From NCBI GenBank assembly GCA_947486785.1, contig CANKUU010000003.1:1-64000 (forward strand): a stretch of 64,000 nucleotides of DNA, read 5' to 3'. The notes under the pieces are model-generated. The model was given only the letters and a program-made list of their open reading frames with translations. It did no database searches and was not told the DNA's origin. This DNA comes from an uncultured Flavobacteriaceae bacterium (GTDB lineage: Bacteria > Bacteroidota > Bacteroidia > Flavobacteriales > Flavobacteriaceae). Shown here one piece after another: positions 41,864 through 50,626 of this stretch (within the stretch, counting starts at the first letter, position 1; each line of letters starts with the position of its first letter). The translations under genes and the position numbers were made by a program.

Positions 41864-42967
41864 ATGCAAATACACGACAAATTTTTTGTGCCTTTTCTTT
41901 CCGAAGATCAGATATTGGCTGCCGTTAAGAAAGTAGCAGATAATATTGCGGAAGATTTTAAGAATGAAACACCCATTTTTGTTGGTGTTTTAAATGGCTC
42001 ATTTATGTTTGTTTCTGATTTTTTAAAGGCGTACCAGCATCCTTGTGAGGTTACTTTTGTTAAGATGAGCTCCTATGAGGGCTTAACCTCTACTGGTATT
42101 GTAGAAACATTACTTGATGTATCTGAAAATATTGAAGGTAAAAGTGTTATAATTTTAGAAGATATTATTGATTCAGGTCGCACTTTAAAGCATTTAATTC
42201 ATATGTTTTCTAACATTAATGTAAAAGAATTTAAAGTGGCGAGTCTTTTCTATAAATCGGAAGTTTATAGAGGTGAGTACCCTATTGACTATTTTGGAAT
42301 AGATATACCTGATAAATTTATAGTAGGTTACGGATTAGATTACAATGAATTAGGAAGAAATTTTAGAGAAGTATACCAATTAAAGCAACCAGATATGATT
42401 AACCTTGTATTATTCGGAAAACCGGGTGCAGGAAAAGGAACACAAGCAGAATTTTTAAAAGAAAAATATAATCTTAAACATATCTCTACAGGAGATGTTT
42501 TTCGATACAATATTAAGAACAATACAGATTTAGGTCTTTTGGCAAAATCTTATATTGATAATGGAGATTTGGTGCCTGACGAGGTGACCATTAAAATGTT
42601 GCAAGAAGAAGTAACTAAAAATGTAGCGGCAAGTGGTTTTATTTTTGATGGATTTCCGAGAACTACGGTTCAAGCTGAGGCTCTAGATGCTTTTTTGATG
42701 ACAAAAAACATGAAAATAAATGCTACCATTGCTCTTGAAGCTAATGACGAAGTTTTAATTCAACGTCTTTTAGAAAGAGGGAAATTAAGTGGTAGATCAG
42801 ATGACCAAGATGAAGATAAAATTCGCAATCGGTTTGATGAGTATAACCAAAAGACAGCTCCTTTAAAAAACTACTATCAAGAGCAGGGTAAATTTCATAG
42901 TGTTGATGGTATTGGTGCTATTGATGATGTTACAGCAAGATTGGCTAAGGTTATCGAAACTTTATAG
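41864..42967 (+). CDS. adk: HPRT - adenylate kinase fusion protein
   Basis: 367 aa with two complete domains. Residues 1-178 are a hypoxanthine phosphoribosyltransferase: GVLNGSFMFVSDFL, the PRPP loop VIILEDIIDSGRTL (about 90-103) and FIVGYGLDYNELGRNF. From about residue 180 is adenylate kinase: P-loop LFGKPGAGKGTQAEFL, ISTGDVFR, FDGFPRT and the short-type lid ERGKLSGRSDDQDE. Purine base salvage to IMP and the AMP-ADP-ATP exchange are joined in one chain. I know this fusion from Bacteroidetes. It is divergent from purK. No internal stop or start suggests separate products. Confidence 0.92.
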   Translation: MQIHDKFFVPFLSEDQILAAVKKVADNIAEDFKNETPIFVGVLNGSFMFVSDFLKAYQHPCEVTFVKMSSYEGLTSTGIVETLLDVSENIEGKSVIILEDIIDSGRTLKHLIHMFSNINVKEFKVASLFYKSEVYRGEYPIDYFGIDIPDKFIVGYGLDYNELGRNFREVYQLKQPDMINLVLFGKPGAGKGTQAEFLKEKYNLKHISTGDVFRYNIKNNTDLGLLAKSYIDNGDLVPDEVTIKMLQEEVTKNVAASGFIFDGFPRTTVQAEALDAFLMTKNMKINATIALEANDEVLIQRLLERGKLSGRSDDQDEDKIRNRFDEYNQKTAPLKNYYQEQGKFHSVDGIGAIDDVTARLAKVIETL

Positions 42968-42982
42968 TTTTATTTTGATATT

Positions 42983-43123
42983 ATGGCAGAGGAGGTGATT
43001 ACAACCAAAGAAGGACTAAAAGGGTGCCTTTATGTAGGTTGTTTAGCGGTTTTATTATTTGTACTTTCTGCAATTGCCTATTTCATCTACATCTATTACA
43101 TTGATGACTCATTACCTAATTAA
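42983..43123 (+). CDS. 46-aa single-pass membrane protein (too short for the ORF track)
   Basis: ATG 42983 to TAA 43121 encodes 46 residues: an acidic N-terminus (MAEEVITTKEG), one hydrophobic helix of about 25 residues with two Cys (CLYVGC...), then an aromatic patch YFIYIYYI and an acidic tail. The gap between hpt-adk and obgE is otherwise unused: the ORF starts 15 bases after the adk stop and ends 48 before obgE. The frame and hydrophobic pattern look like a real gene, but no family is recognised. Confidence 0.6.
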   Translation: MAEEVITTKEGLKGCLYVGCLAVLLFVLSAIAYFIYIYYIDDSLPN

Positions 43124-43171
43124 CAAAACACGTAAATAGTTCTTTGAACCTGAGATTATAAAATTTTTTAA

Positions 43172-44173
43172 ATGACAGAAGGCAATTTTGTAGATTATGT
43201 AAAGGTCTTTTTGACTTCTGGTAAAGGAGGAAAAGGATCTGTTCACTTACATCGCGAAAAATTTATTACCAAAGGAGGACCAGATGGTGGTGATGGTGGT
43301 CGTGGAGGTCATATCATTCTAAGAGGTAACCAAAATTTATGGACGCTAGTTACTTTTAAATACAAAAAGCACTTTAAGGCGGGTCATGGAGGCCATGGTA
43401 GCAAGAGTAGAAGTTCTGGAGCAGATGGTGAAGATGTTTTTTTAGATGTTCCTTTGGGTACAATTTTAAAAGATGCAGAAACCAATGAGGTAATATTAGA
43501 AATTACAGAACACGGCGAAGAAAAAATTGTTGTAGAAGGGGGTATGGGTGGCCGTGGAAACTGGCACTTTAGATCATCAACTAATCAAACACCCCGATAT
43601 GCGCAACCAGGTATGGAAGGTCAAGAAAGAGATTTTATTCTTGAACTTAAAATTTTGGCCGATGTTGGTTTAGTTGGTTTTCCAAATGCAGGAAAATCTA
43701 CCTTATTGTCGGTTGTTACTTCGGCAAAACCCAAAATAGCGGACTATGAATTTACAACACTAAAACCTAATTTAGGTATTGTTGAATATCGAGATTTTCA
43801 AAGTTTTGTAATGGCTGATATTCCGGGTATTATTGAAGGAGCTGCAGAAGGTAAAGGTTTAGGACATTATTTTTTACGACATATTGAGCGAAATGCGACA
43901 CTTCTTTTTTTAATTCCTGCTGATAGTAAAGATATCAGTAGAGAATATGAAATTCTATTAGATGAGTTGCGTAGATATAACCCCGAGTTATTAGACAAAC
44001 AACGCTTAGTGGCTATATCTAAAAGTGATATGCTCGATGATGAATTGATTGCCGAAATGCGTACGATTTTAGATGTAGATTTAAAGGGTGTGCCCTATAT
44101 GTTTATTTCCTCTGTGGCACAACAGGGTATTACAGAACTCAAAGATCGACTTTGGAGAATGTTGAACCATTAA
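43172..44173 (+). CDS. obgE: GTPase ObgE/CgtA
   Basis: Ribosome-associated GTPase linked to 50S maturation and stress. The N-terminal Gly-rich Obg fold ([32 protein letters not shown]) covers about residues 1-158. The G domain follows with G1 GFPNAGKST (about 169), G2 region [10 protein letters not shown]3 DIPGIIEGA and G4 SKSD. It ends at residue 333 without the C-terminal OCT domain, the short form. It is the last of three co-directional genes after hpt-adk. Confidence 0.96.
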   Translation: MTEGNFVDYVKVFLTSGKGGKGSVHLHREKFITKGGPDGGDGGRGGHIILRGNQNLWTLVTFKYKKHFKAGHGGHGSKSRSSGADGEDVFLDVPLGTILKDAETNEVILEITEHGEEKIVVEGGMGGRGNWHFRSSTNQTPRYAQPGMEGQERDFILELKILADVGLVGFPNAGKSTLLSVVTSAKPKIADYEFTTLKPNLGIVEYRDFQSFVMADIPGIIEGAAEGKGLGHYFLRHIERNATLLFLIPADSKDISREYEILLDELRRYNPELLDKQRLVAISKSDMLDDELIAEMRTILDVDLKGVPYMFISSVAQQGITELKDRLWRMLNH

Positions 44174-44207
44174 TTTAATAAGTGTTTAACAAACCCCAAT
44201 CATTAAA

Positions 44208-44257
44208 AAAAAAGCTAAAGAGTATACCTTGTTCTTTTAGGGTAATTTGGCTTTTTT
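44208..44257. terminator. Bidirectional terminator between obgE and the macroglobulin gene
   Basis: AAAAAAGCTAAA (44208-44219) pairs with TTTGGCTTTTTT (44246-44257) with one T-G wobble, across a 26-base loop. T/A runs flank both sides. It lies between the two convergent stop codons. Confidence 0.55.
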
Positions 44258-44303
44258 AAGTTTGTTTTTACCTAATTTGTTCTCATGTAAAGATTATAAT
44301 TTT

Positions 44304-47300
44304 CTACTGTATGCTTATACGAACGCCTTTAGAATGGCTGCTAAATTCTGGTGCATACATGCTTTTAATGCTGGTGATGCCGTTACTAAAATCTCCTTTA
44401 TTATTAACACGTAGGTCATATTCGAAAATAAAAACCCCTTTAGGCAAGTAATCAAAAAAGAAGTTAGTACTTGCATCTTTGGTGCTTTCATAGTATCCAA
44501 GTCCGTCTTGCCATTTATAGCTTGAGATTACATTTACAGGCTCAAATCCGGCAGCACGCATGTCTTTCATATGAACAAATTCCATTGGGCGATCTACGCG
44601 TAACTCAATACGAACCTTTACTAAATCGCCAATCTTAATAATCGTGTTATTTGTAATTTTTGATATCTCTTCTCCTGTAGCGGTATTCTTTTTTAAGAAC
44701 AGGTTTTTTTTCAATTTTAGGGGAGTTTCGGCGTTTGAAATTTTATCTAAATCCTCAAAATATTGCCAGTAAAGAGCTCCCCAAGAGATACCTGCCTCTT
44801 TCTTATTAAGTTTAATTTCAGCAAGTTTAGGATTTATTTCTGCGGCATTCCATGTGGTTTTGTAATACCCAGTTCTTGCTTCAACCTTTACGTTCTCTAA
44901 TTTGGCATCTTCAATTTTATGTCCTGCTACTGAAACCTCCACAGCATCGGCTACCGAAAGCCAATCACTTCCTTTAAGTAATAGTGCATATACTGCTTCT
45001 GAGGTTGCTTTGGTTGTTTTCCATTGGTTGGTTTGTTTGTTTTTTAAAAGCCATATTTTTAGGCTATTTACGGTTTTAACATCTGCCGAATCTATTTCTG
45101 AAAAAGCTTCGATTAATAAAGATTGTGTTTCTATTGGAGCTTGGTGCCAATACCAAGAATTGGTGTTTTCTTTCCAATACATGCCTAATTCATTAGAACT
45201 AATGCTGTTTTCTTTTAAAGAGCGTAGCAGCAGGCTTGCTGTTTTATAATCGCCCGTTCTGTGCATAATTAAGGCTATTAAACCTTTTGCATAGAGACTT
45301 TTATTTGGCCAAAATTTTTCAGCTTGTTTTTTATAATAGGCGCTTACTTCATCAACCTTTTTAGAAGTCTTAATGTGCTTAAAAAAACTTCGCATATACA
45401 AATAATATAGCTGTGACTCACTTAGAAGGTCAATATCAATATTTTTAGTATTCTTTTTCATTCTTGTATACGCTGCTATAAACTCTTGATCTAAGTAGGC
45501 AATTGCTTTTCTTAGTATTTTTTCAGTATCGATATTATTTGAAATTGCCCCTATTTTAATTAAATGTCCTAAGCCAGTTACAATATACTGCGTAATAAAA
45601 CGGTTATCAGGTCCGCCATTAAACCAAGGCCAAGCACCTGATGATTTTTGGTTTTGTTTTAATTTTGATAAGGCTATTATTTGCTCACTTTTCATCTTAT
45701 TTAAATTAAAAAGTAAGCCGATACGTTTTTTCTGTTCTGTTTCTGATTGCGCATCTCTTAGCCAAGGAGTTTCTTGAATTAGAAGTGATTTTAATTCTTG
45801 ATTTTTTTCTAAGTTACTAAGCAAAGCATCAGAATTAGACCAAACTTTAAAAACTTCTTGCAGTTTAGTATTACTATTTGCAACAAAACTTGCTAGTGTA
45901 TTAGCATAGTATTTAGAAAACGTTTGTTCGTTACAATCATACGGGTATTCCATTAAATAAGGGAGTGCCTGAAGTGCATACCAAGCAGGGTTAGAGGTAA
46001 TTTCTAAGCTTAATTTATGATGTTTTAGACTACTTGATGAGCTGGTTTTTAACTTGTTCAAAGTAAATGTTTTAGTTTCACCACCTTTTACCCACATGGG
46101 TAAGGTTTCGGTAACTAGCATTTTGTTCGATAATACGGGTAGTAGATTTTGCTCCCCATCACTAAAGGCACCAGCTCTTGCAATTACTTTGTGCTGTACA
46201 GCTTGAATACCTTTTGGAATTGATAATTGCCAAGAAACTTGAGTGTTGCCACTAGAAGCTACACTAAACGTTAATTCGCCATTTTTAGAATGCTGATTAT
46301 CTGTCTCAACCAAAATTTTGTGAGTAATATTTTCGCCTGTTAAGGCATCTGTAAGCACTAATTTTGCGATACCCGATAGTTTTTTGTCTGATAAATTAAC
46401 AATTTTACTACTTAGGGTTATTCGATCACCTTCTCTTAGAAATCTGGGCATATTGGGTACTACCATAAGTTCTTTTTTAGTAACCGTTTGCAAGGTTTGA
46501 TACGTGGTTTCTAAGGTTTTTGTATGTGCCAAAAGTTGTAATTTCCATTGGCTAAGAGCTTCGGGAGTACTAAAGCTAAAAGAAATAGTGCCTTCTTTAT
46601 TTGTACGCAGTTGAGGAAAGAAAAAGGCAGTTTCTTGAAGATTTTTTCTAATTTTAATGGGTTTGTATTTATTTTGAGGACTATTTTTTTCTAGCTCTTC
46701 ACCACCGGATTCAGTAACTTCATTACGATTTAGATTTACTTCAGAAGCCATATTATCTTGAGGGTCAAAAGACACCTGTTCTTGTGTTTTGCCCATCATT
46801 TGCATTTCAGCGTTTTCGTGAGATGCACTCATCATTTTCCATTTGGTTTGTTTGGTATAGGGCGGCTGTCCAAATTGAAAACCAAACCAATGCAAGGTGT
46901 CAAAATTTTGAGAGCTAGTGCTATAGGCTGTGTAATTGTTGAAAGTGCTAAACATATTTGTTTTAAAACATGATTTTGCATTTGCAATCATTCGAGAATA
47001 ATAGTTGGGGGTGTTCCAAGGTTTAAATGTCCAATTATGATTTCGAAGCGCATCTAAAGAGGCATCATACATGCCAGCTAGCAATTCTGCAGACACCTTA
47101 TCTCCCTTTGGTCCTTTAATTTTAAAAGACCATGTTTCCTCTGAACCAGGTTTCAGTTTATCTCTAAAGGTGAGTGTTTCAATTTCTAAGTCAGTACTTG
47201 GGTATGGCACTTTAACTACTATATTGCCAGCTTTAAAATAGTTTTGAAATGCAAAGCTATAAGTAATCGCAAAACCACCTAAATCATCTGATTTAATTGG

Positions 47301-50300
47301 TACGGTGAAAGTCTTTGAGTTATTGTTTAAGTGCACCAAATGTGTAGCTACAACGGTATGGTTTTTTTCTACATGAACAGTTATTGTAAGGTCTTTAGCA
47401 CTTGAAAGAAGGGTTACTTTTGCGATATCTCCGGCGACGTAATTTTTTTTATCAGTTTTGATTTGAAATAACTGATTATCAGCTATTTTTCTATCCTTAA
47501 AACTAAATAACGATGTTTGTATCTCGTCTTTTACTAGCTGGCCAAATTTATCTTTTGTTTCAAGTTCAATGACATAGGTGCCTGATCGCCAATTTTTTGC
47601 GATTTCTAAGTTGATTTCTTTAGATTTTTTAGTGTCGAAATTTGTTTGCCATACAAGTGCTTCTTTTTTCCACGAAACCGAATCGTGTTCGTTGTTATAG
47701 GGATCATAAGGGTATAGTTGTTTAAATTTTTCTTTGCTAAACCCAACATAATCAGGTGCTGGCCAAGTTCGGGGACGAAGTACACGACTAGGCGCTTTTA
47801 ACTTATACACTTTTATGGTGCCTTTTGAAGCAACAAATTCTCCGTTAAGGTTTTTGGTTGTTATCGTTAATTTATGATCAATATTTTTATCTAAAAGCTT
47901 CGCAATTTCTAGGTGTGCATCAAGGGCATGATACCCAACTGATACGATAGTTTTAGTAGTTTGTGTTTCGCCGTTAATATCAGTTACAGCTGCACTTATT
48001 TCATATTTGAAAGTGGGTAAATTTTTCTTCGCAATAGTAAGATCAGGTAAGGCTTTAAAATTGATGTTATAGTTTCCGTCGCCATCTGTTGTAGTTTTAC
48101 CATGTGCAATTTCTTGAGGGTGACTTTGTTGGTAAGGACTATGTCGGTAGTACCATTGGGGAAACTGTATGAGTCTTTTAACCCGGTAGCTAACCTTTGC
48201 GTAAGCAATAGTACTGCCTGCAAAGGCGACGGCTTTGCCTTTAACCCTAATGCTATCATTTACCATATAGCTTTCTTTAATTGGGTCAAAATAGGTTTCA
48301 AATTTGGAACGTTTATATTCTTCAACTGAAAAATTGGTATAGCCAAATATATTTGCGGTTTTTGAACTTACATTCATTGAAAAACTACCTAAAACCCCAT
48401 TATTTGGCAGTATATATTCGCCAGAAAATGAGCCATAATCATTAGTGATAAGCTCTTGCTTATTTATTATTTGTCCGTTTACATCAAATATTTGAACAGT
48501 TACCTTAGTGTTCGTAATAATTGAAGATTTGTTTTTGCCCTTTTTTATGGCAATACCCTTAAAGTATAGGGGTTGGCCAGGGCGGTATATACTTCTATCT
48601 GTAAATAAAAAACAAGAATAAGAATCTTTTTTAGTCTCGTTTTGGCGCCATCTGTTTAGATAGTAGCCATTAAAAAATGCCTTCTCATTGTTATAGTTAG
48701 CTATTATTTTGATATCACTCCATGTGTCTTTAGAAAGCGGAATACTGACCATTCCTTTTTGATTTGTAACTAAATTTTTTGTTTGCGGTGCGTCATTATA
48801 GTTTAAACGATAGCTAAAGTTAATTGTAGCCCCAGAAATTGGTTTACCAGTGTTTCTATGAATCAGTTGAAAGTCTTTCTTCGTATTACCTTGAAAAGTT
48901 ACTAAGGCCATATCGGTTACTTGTACAGGGTTATAAGAAAAGACATTCTTACTGTTATCTTTTGGTTGAGCTAAAATTAAATAGTATCCATTAGCTAAAG
49001 GCGGAATTAATACCTCTGTGCTATGTTCTTGAAAATCATGTTCGTTTTTTAAGGTTACTTCCCATTTTTTAATGCGATCTAGATTTTTAATAAAGGCTAA
49101 TTTTTTTTCTTCTGAATATAGATCTGATAGCATTTTAAATTGCTTAGGTGTTAATTTATATGCAGATAGTTCTAAGAAATTGTAGTTTTTATAAGTAACC
49201 AATAGGCGAGAAGTTTTATTTACAGGAATAAAGCTTTCACCAACTAAAGAAAGGCGTTGCGCCTGCAGTTGCTTTTTTAGTTGTTTACATTTTTCTGCGC
49301 CTGCACTAGAAGGATATGCTGCAATTACCATTTCGCATAGGTCAATTGCTTCTTTTAATTTCCAACGATGTTTTTCTTGATTTTTAGCCTTATAAGTTTT
49401 ACCTAGCTGTGCTAGCAGAGAAGCCAGTTCATAATTGTATAAACTGGAGGCTAGGTTATCTTTTGATGTTTGTGCTAATTCGTGTAGTACTTTTAATAAC
49501 TGTTGATCTTTATTTTTGAACGAGGCATTCTGATATACAAATAGCAAACGTTCAATATCAACGCTGGCATATGCATAGCTTTTTTTAGAATTTGAGTGGT
49601 AACGCAAGAGCTTTTGATAAAGCTGTAAAGCTTTTACATGTAAAGATAATTTGTCTTCTGTCGGAATATTTTTTTTGATAAAAGTTTCGCCGTCGCTTAG
49701 TAGTTCAGGATCATTTATTTCAAAAAAGTCAGCGGGTCGGATGATATTATTTTCATCGGTTTTATAAAAATCTAATGCATTGTGCGCGAGCAGGTCAAAA
49801 AGACTTGGGCGATAATCTTCAGAGCCATCTTGTTTATTTAAAAGAATATTATATTTCGATATGGGTACTTCTTTTAAGCCTTCTTCATTGGCTAAAGAGG
49901 CCTCAAAAAATAGTCTTATTTCTTGATGTAAGTTCGGTAAGTCCCAAGTTCTAAAATCAGTAGTATCTTCTTTTGTAGCTATTTTTGTTCTTTGGTAAAA
50001 TTTATATCTGTTTTGCTGAAAATACTGCCAATACATATTCGCCAAATAGCTTTGTAGAATATTTTTAATAGGAAAGTTCGATTTTTCTATTTCAGCTTTA
50101 AAATCATTTATAATAAGAAGCTGGGCATCTTCTTTTAATAGTAGGCTGTATTTTGATTTGTACAGTAAAGCTTTTATGGTTTGTACTCCGTTTTTTTCTT
50201 TTTTAGCCTTATCTGAGATTTCGCTAACGATAGCTAAGGCAGATTTAGTTAAGGTTTTTTTTTCGTGTTTTTCTACTTGATTCCATAAGCTTTCAAAGCT

Positions 50301-50372
50301 ATTGCTAGTATTTTGCGATTGTGCAATTCGCGAAAAAAGAATTAGGATAACTATAGTTGTGATATGTTTCAT
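44304..50372 (-). CDS. Bacterial alpha-2-macroglobulin family protein
   Basis: 2022 aa. A cleavable signal peptide (ending AQSQ, about residue 20) without lipobox is followed by about 500 residues of helical repeat-like sequence, an MG2-type domain around SYSCFLFTDRSIYRPGQPLYFKG (split, about residue 590), and the A2M core after about 1180. The thioester-type motif C-N-E-Q (YPYDCNEQTF) is at about residue 1480, so the C-x-E-Q pattern is kept. The final ECD/receptor-binding-like region has RVDRPMEFVHMKDMRAAGFEP. Known: bacterial A2Ms trap attacking proteases in the periplasm, often next to PBP1C (pbpC). No pbpC is seen here, and it is longer than E. coli YfhM (1653 aa). Confidence 0.9.
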   Translation of the reverse strand: MKHITTIVILILFSRIAQSQNTSNSFESLWNQVEKHEKKTLTKSALAIVSEISDKAKKEKNGVQTIKALLYKSKYSLLLKEDAQLLIINDFKAEIEKSNFPIKNILQSYLANMYWQYFQQNRYKFYQRTKIATKEDTTDFRTWDLPNLHQEIRLFFEASLANEEGLKEVPISKYNILLNKQDGSEDYRPSLFDLLAHNALDFYKTDENNIIRPADFFEINDPELLSDGETFIKKNIPTEDKLSLHVKALQLYQKLLRYHSNSKKSYAYASVDIERLLFVYQNASFKNKDQQLLKVLHELAQTSKDNLASSLYNYELASLLAQLGKTYKAKNQEKHRWKLKEAIDLCEMVIAAYPSSAGAEKCKQLKKQLQAQRLSLVGESFIPVNKTSRLLVTYKNYNFLELSAYKLTPKQFKMLSDLYSEEKKLAFIKNLDRIKKWEVTLKNEHDFQEHSTEVLIPPLANGYYLILAQPKDNSKNVFSYNPVQVTDMALVTFQGNTKKDFQLIHRNTGKPISGATINFSYRLNYNDAPQTKNLVTNQKGMVSIPLSKDTWSDIKIIANYNNEKAFFNGYYLNRWRQNETKKDSYSCFLFTDRSIYRPGQPLYFKGIAIKKGKNKSSIITNTKVTVQIFDVNGQIINKQELITNDYGSFSGEYILPNNGVLGSFSMNVSSKTANIFGYTNFSVEEYKRSKFETYFDPIKESYMVNDSIRVKGKAVAFAGSTIAYAKVSYRVKRLIQFPQWYYRHSPYQQSHPQEIAHGKTTTDGDGNYNINFKALPDLTIAKKNLPTFKYEISAAVTDINGETQTTKTIVSVGYHALDAHLEIAKLLDKNIDHKLTITTKNLNGEFVASKGTIKVYKLKAPSRVLRPRTWPAPDYVGFSKEKFKQLYPYDPYNNEHDSVSWKKEALVWQTNFDTKKSKEINLEIAKNWRSGTYVIELETKDKFGQLVKDEIQTSLFSFKDRKIADNQLFQIKTDKKNYVAGDIAKVTLLSSAKDLTITVHVEKNHTVVATHLVHLNNNSKTFTVPIKSDDLGGFAITYSFAFQNYFKAGNIVVKVPYPSTDLEIETLTFRDKLKPGSEETWSFKIKGPKGDKVSAELLAGMYDASLDALRNHNWTFKPWNTPNYYSRMIANAKSCFKTNMFSTFNNYTAYSTSSQNFDTLHWFGFQFGQPPYTKQTKWKMMSASHENAEMQMMGKTQEQVSFDPQDNMASEVNLNRNEVTESGGEELEKNSPQNKYKPIKIRKNLQETAFFFPQLRTNKEGTISFSFSTPEALSQWKLQLLAHTKTLETTYQTLQTVTKKELMVVPNMPRFLREGDRITLSSKIVNLSDKKLSGIAKLVLTDALTGENITHKILVETDNQHSKNGELTFSVASSGNTQVSWQLSIPKGIQAVQHKVIARAGAFSDGEQNLLPVLSNKMLVTETLPMWVKGGETKTFTLNKLKTSSSSSLKHHKLSLEITSNPAWYALQALPYLMEYPYDCNEQTFSKYYANTLASFVANSNTKLQEVFKVWSNSDALLSNLEKNQELKSLLIQETPWLRDAQSETEQKKRIGLLFNLNKMKSEQIIALSKLKQNQKSSGAWPWFNGGPDNRFITQYIVTGLGHLIKIGAISNNIDTEKILRKAIAYLDQEFIAAYTRMKKNTKNIDIDLLSESQLYYLYMRSFFKHIKTSKKVDEVSAYYKKQAEKFWPNKSLYAKGLIALIMHRTGDYKTASLLLRSLKENSISSNELGMYWKENTNSWYWHQAPIETQSLLIEAFSEIDSADVKTVNSLKIWLLKNKQTNQWKTTKATSEAVYALLLKGSDWLSVADAVEVSVAGHKIEDAKLENVKVEARTGYYKTTWNAAEINPKLAEIKLNKKEAGISWGALYWQYFEDLDKISNAETPLKLKKNLFLKKNTATGEEISKITNNTIIKIGDLVKVRIELRVDRPMEFVHMKDMRAAGFEPVNVISSYKWQDGLGYYESTKDASTNFFFDYLPKGVFIFEYDLRVNNKGDFSNGITSIKSMYAPEFSSHSKGVRISIQ

Positions 50373-50529
50373 TTGTACCTTCTTGTTTAGATCAAATTAC
50401 CGAAGTGGTATGCGATACTTTTAAAACACTAAGATATGCAACAAATATGCCACTTAAAGGGTTGCTATAATAAGGTCATTTAGTTGGGCTTTATTTTTAC
50501 TTAAGTAAAGTGGCATTTTAGATATTTAA

Positions 50530-50575
50530 AATGCTTGTACAACCCTAGCTTTTTAACTCGGCTTGTACAAGCATT
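50530..50575. repeat. Inverted repeat with two TTGTACAA palindromes
   Basis: AATGCTTGTACAA (50530-50542) and TTGTACAAGCATT (50563-50575) form a perfect 13-bp inverted repeat around 20 bases. Each arm contains the palindrome TTGTACAA, and GCTTGTACAA also occurs as a direct repeat 28 bases apart. No T-run follows. It lies between the OmpA-gene terminator and the macroglobulin start, about 160 bases upstream of that start; it could be an operator pair or an RNA hairpin. Confidence 0.65.
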
Positions 50576-50591
50576 GCTTATTTGCTGCATT

Positions 50592-50620
50592 AAAAACTAC
50601 CTCATTTTTTTAACTGAGGT
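50592..50620 (-). terminator. Terminator downstream of the OmpA-family gene
   Basis: On the minus strand ACCTCA (50620-50615) pairs with TGAGGT (50604-50599) around a 10-base A-rich loop, followed by AGTTTTT. It is a short but well-placed hairpin 7 bases past the stop. Confidence 0.55.
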
Positions 50621-50626
50621 TTTGAT

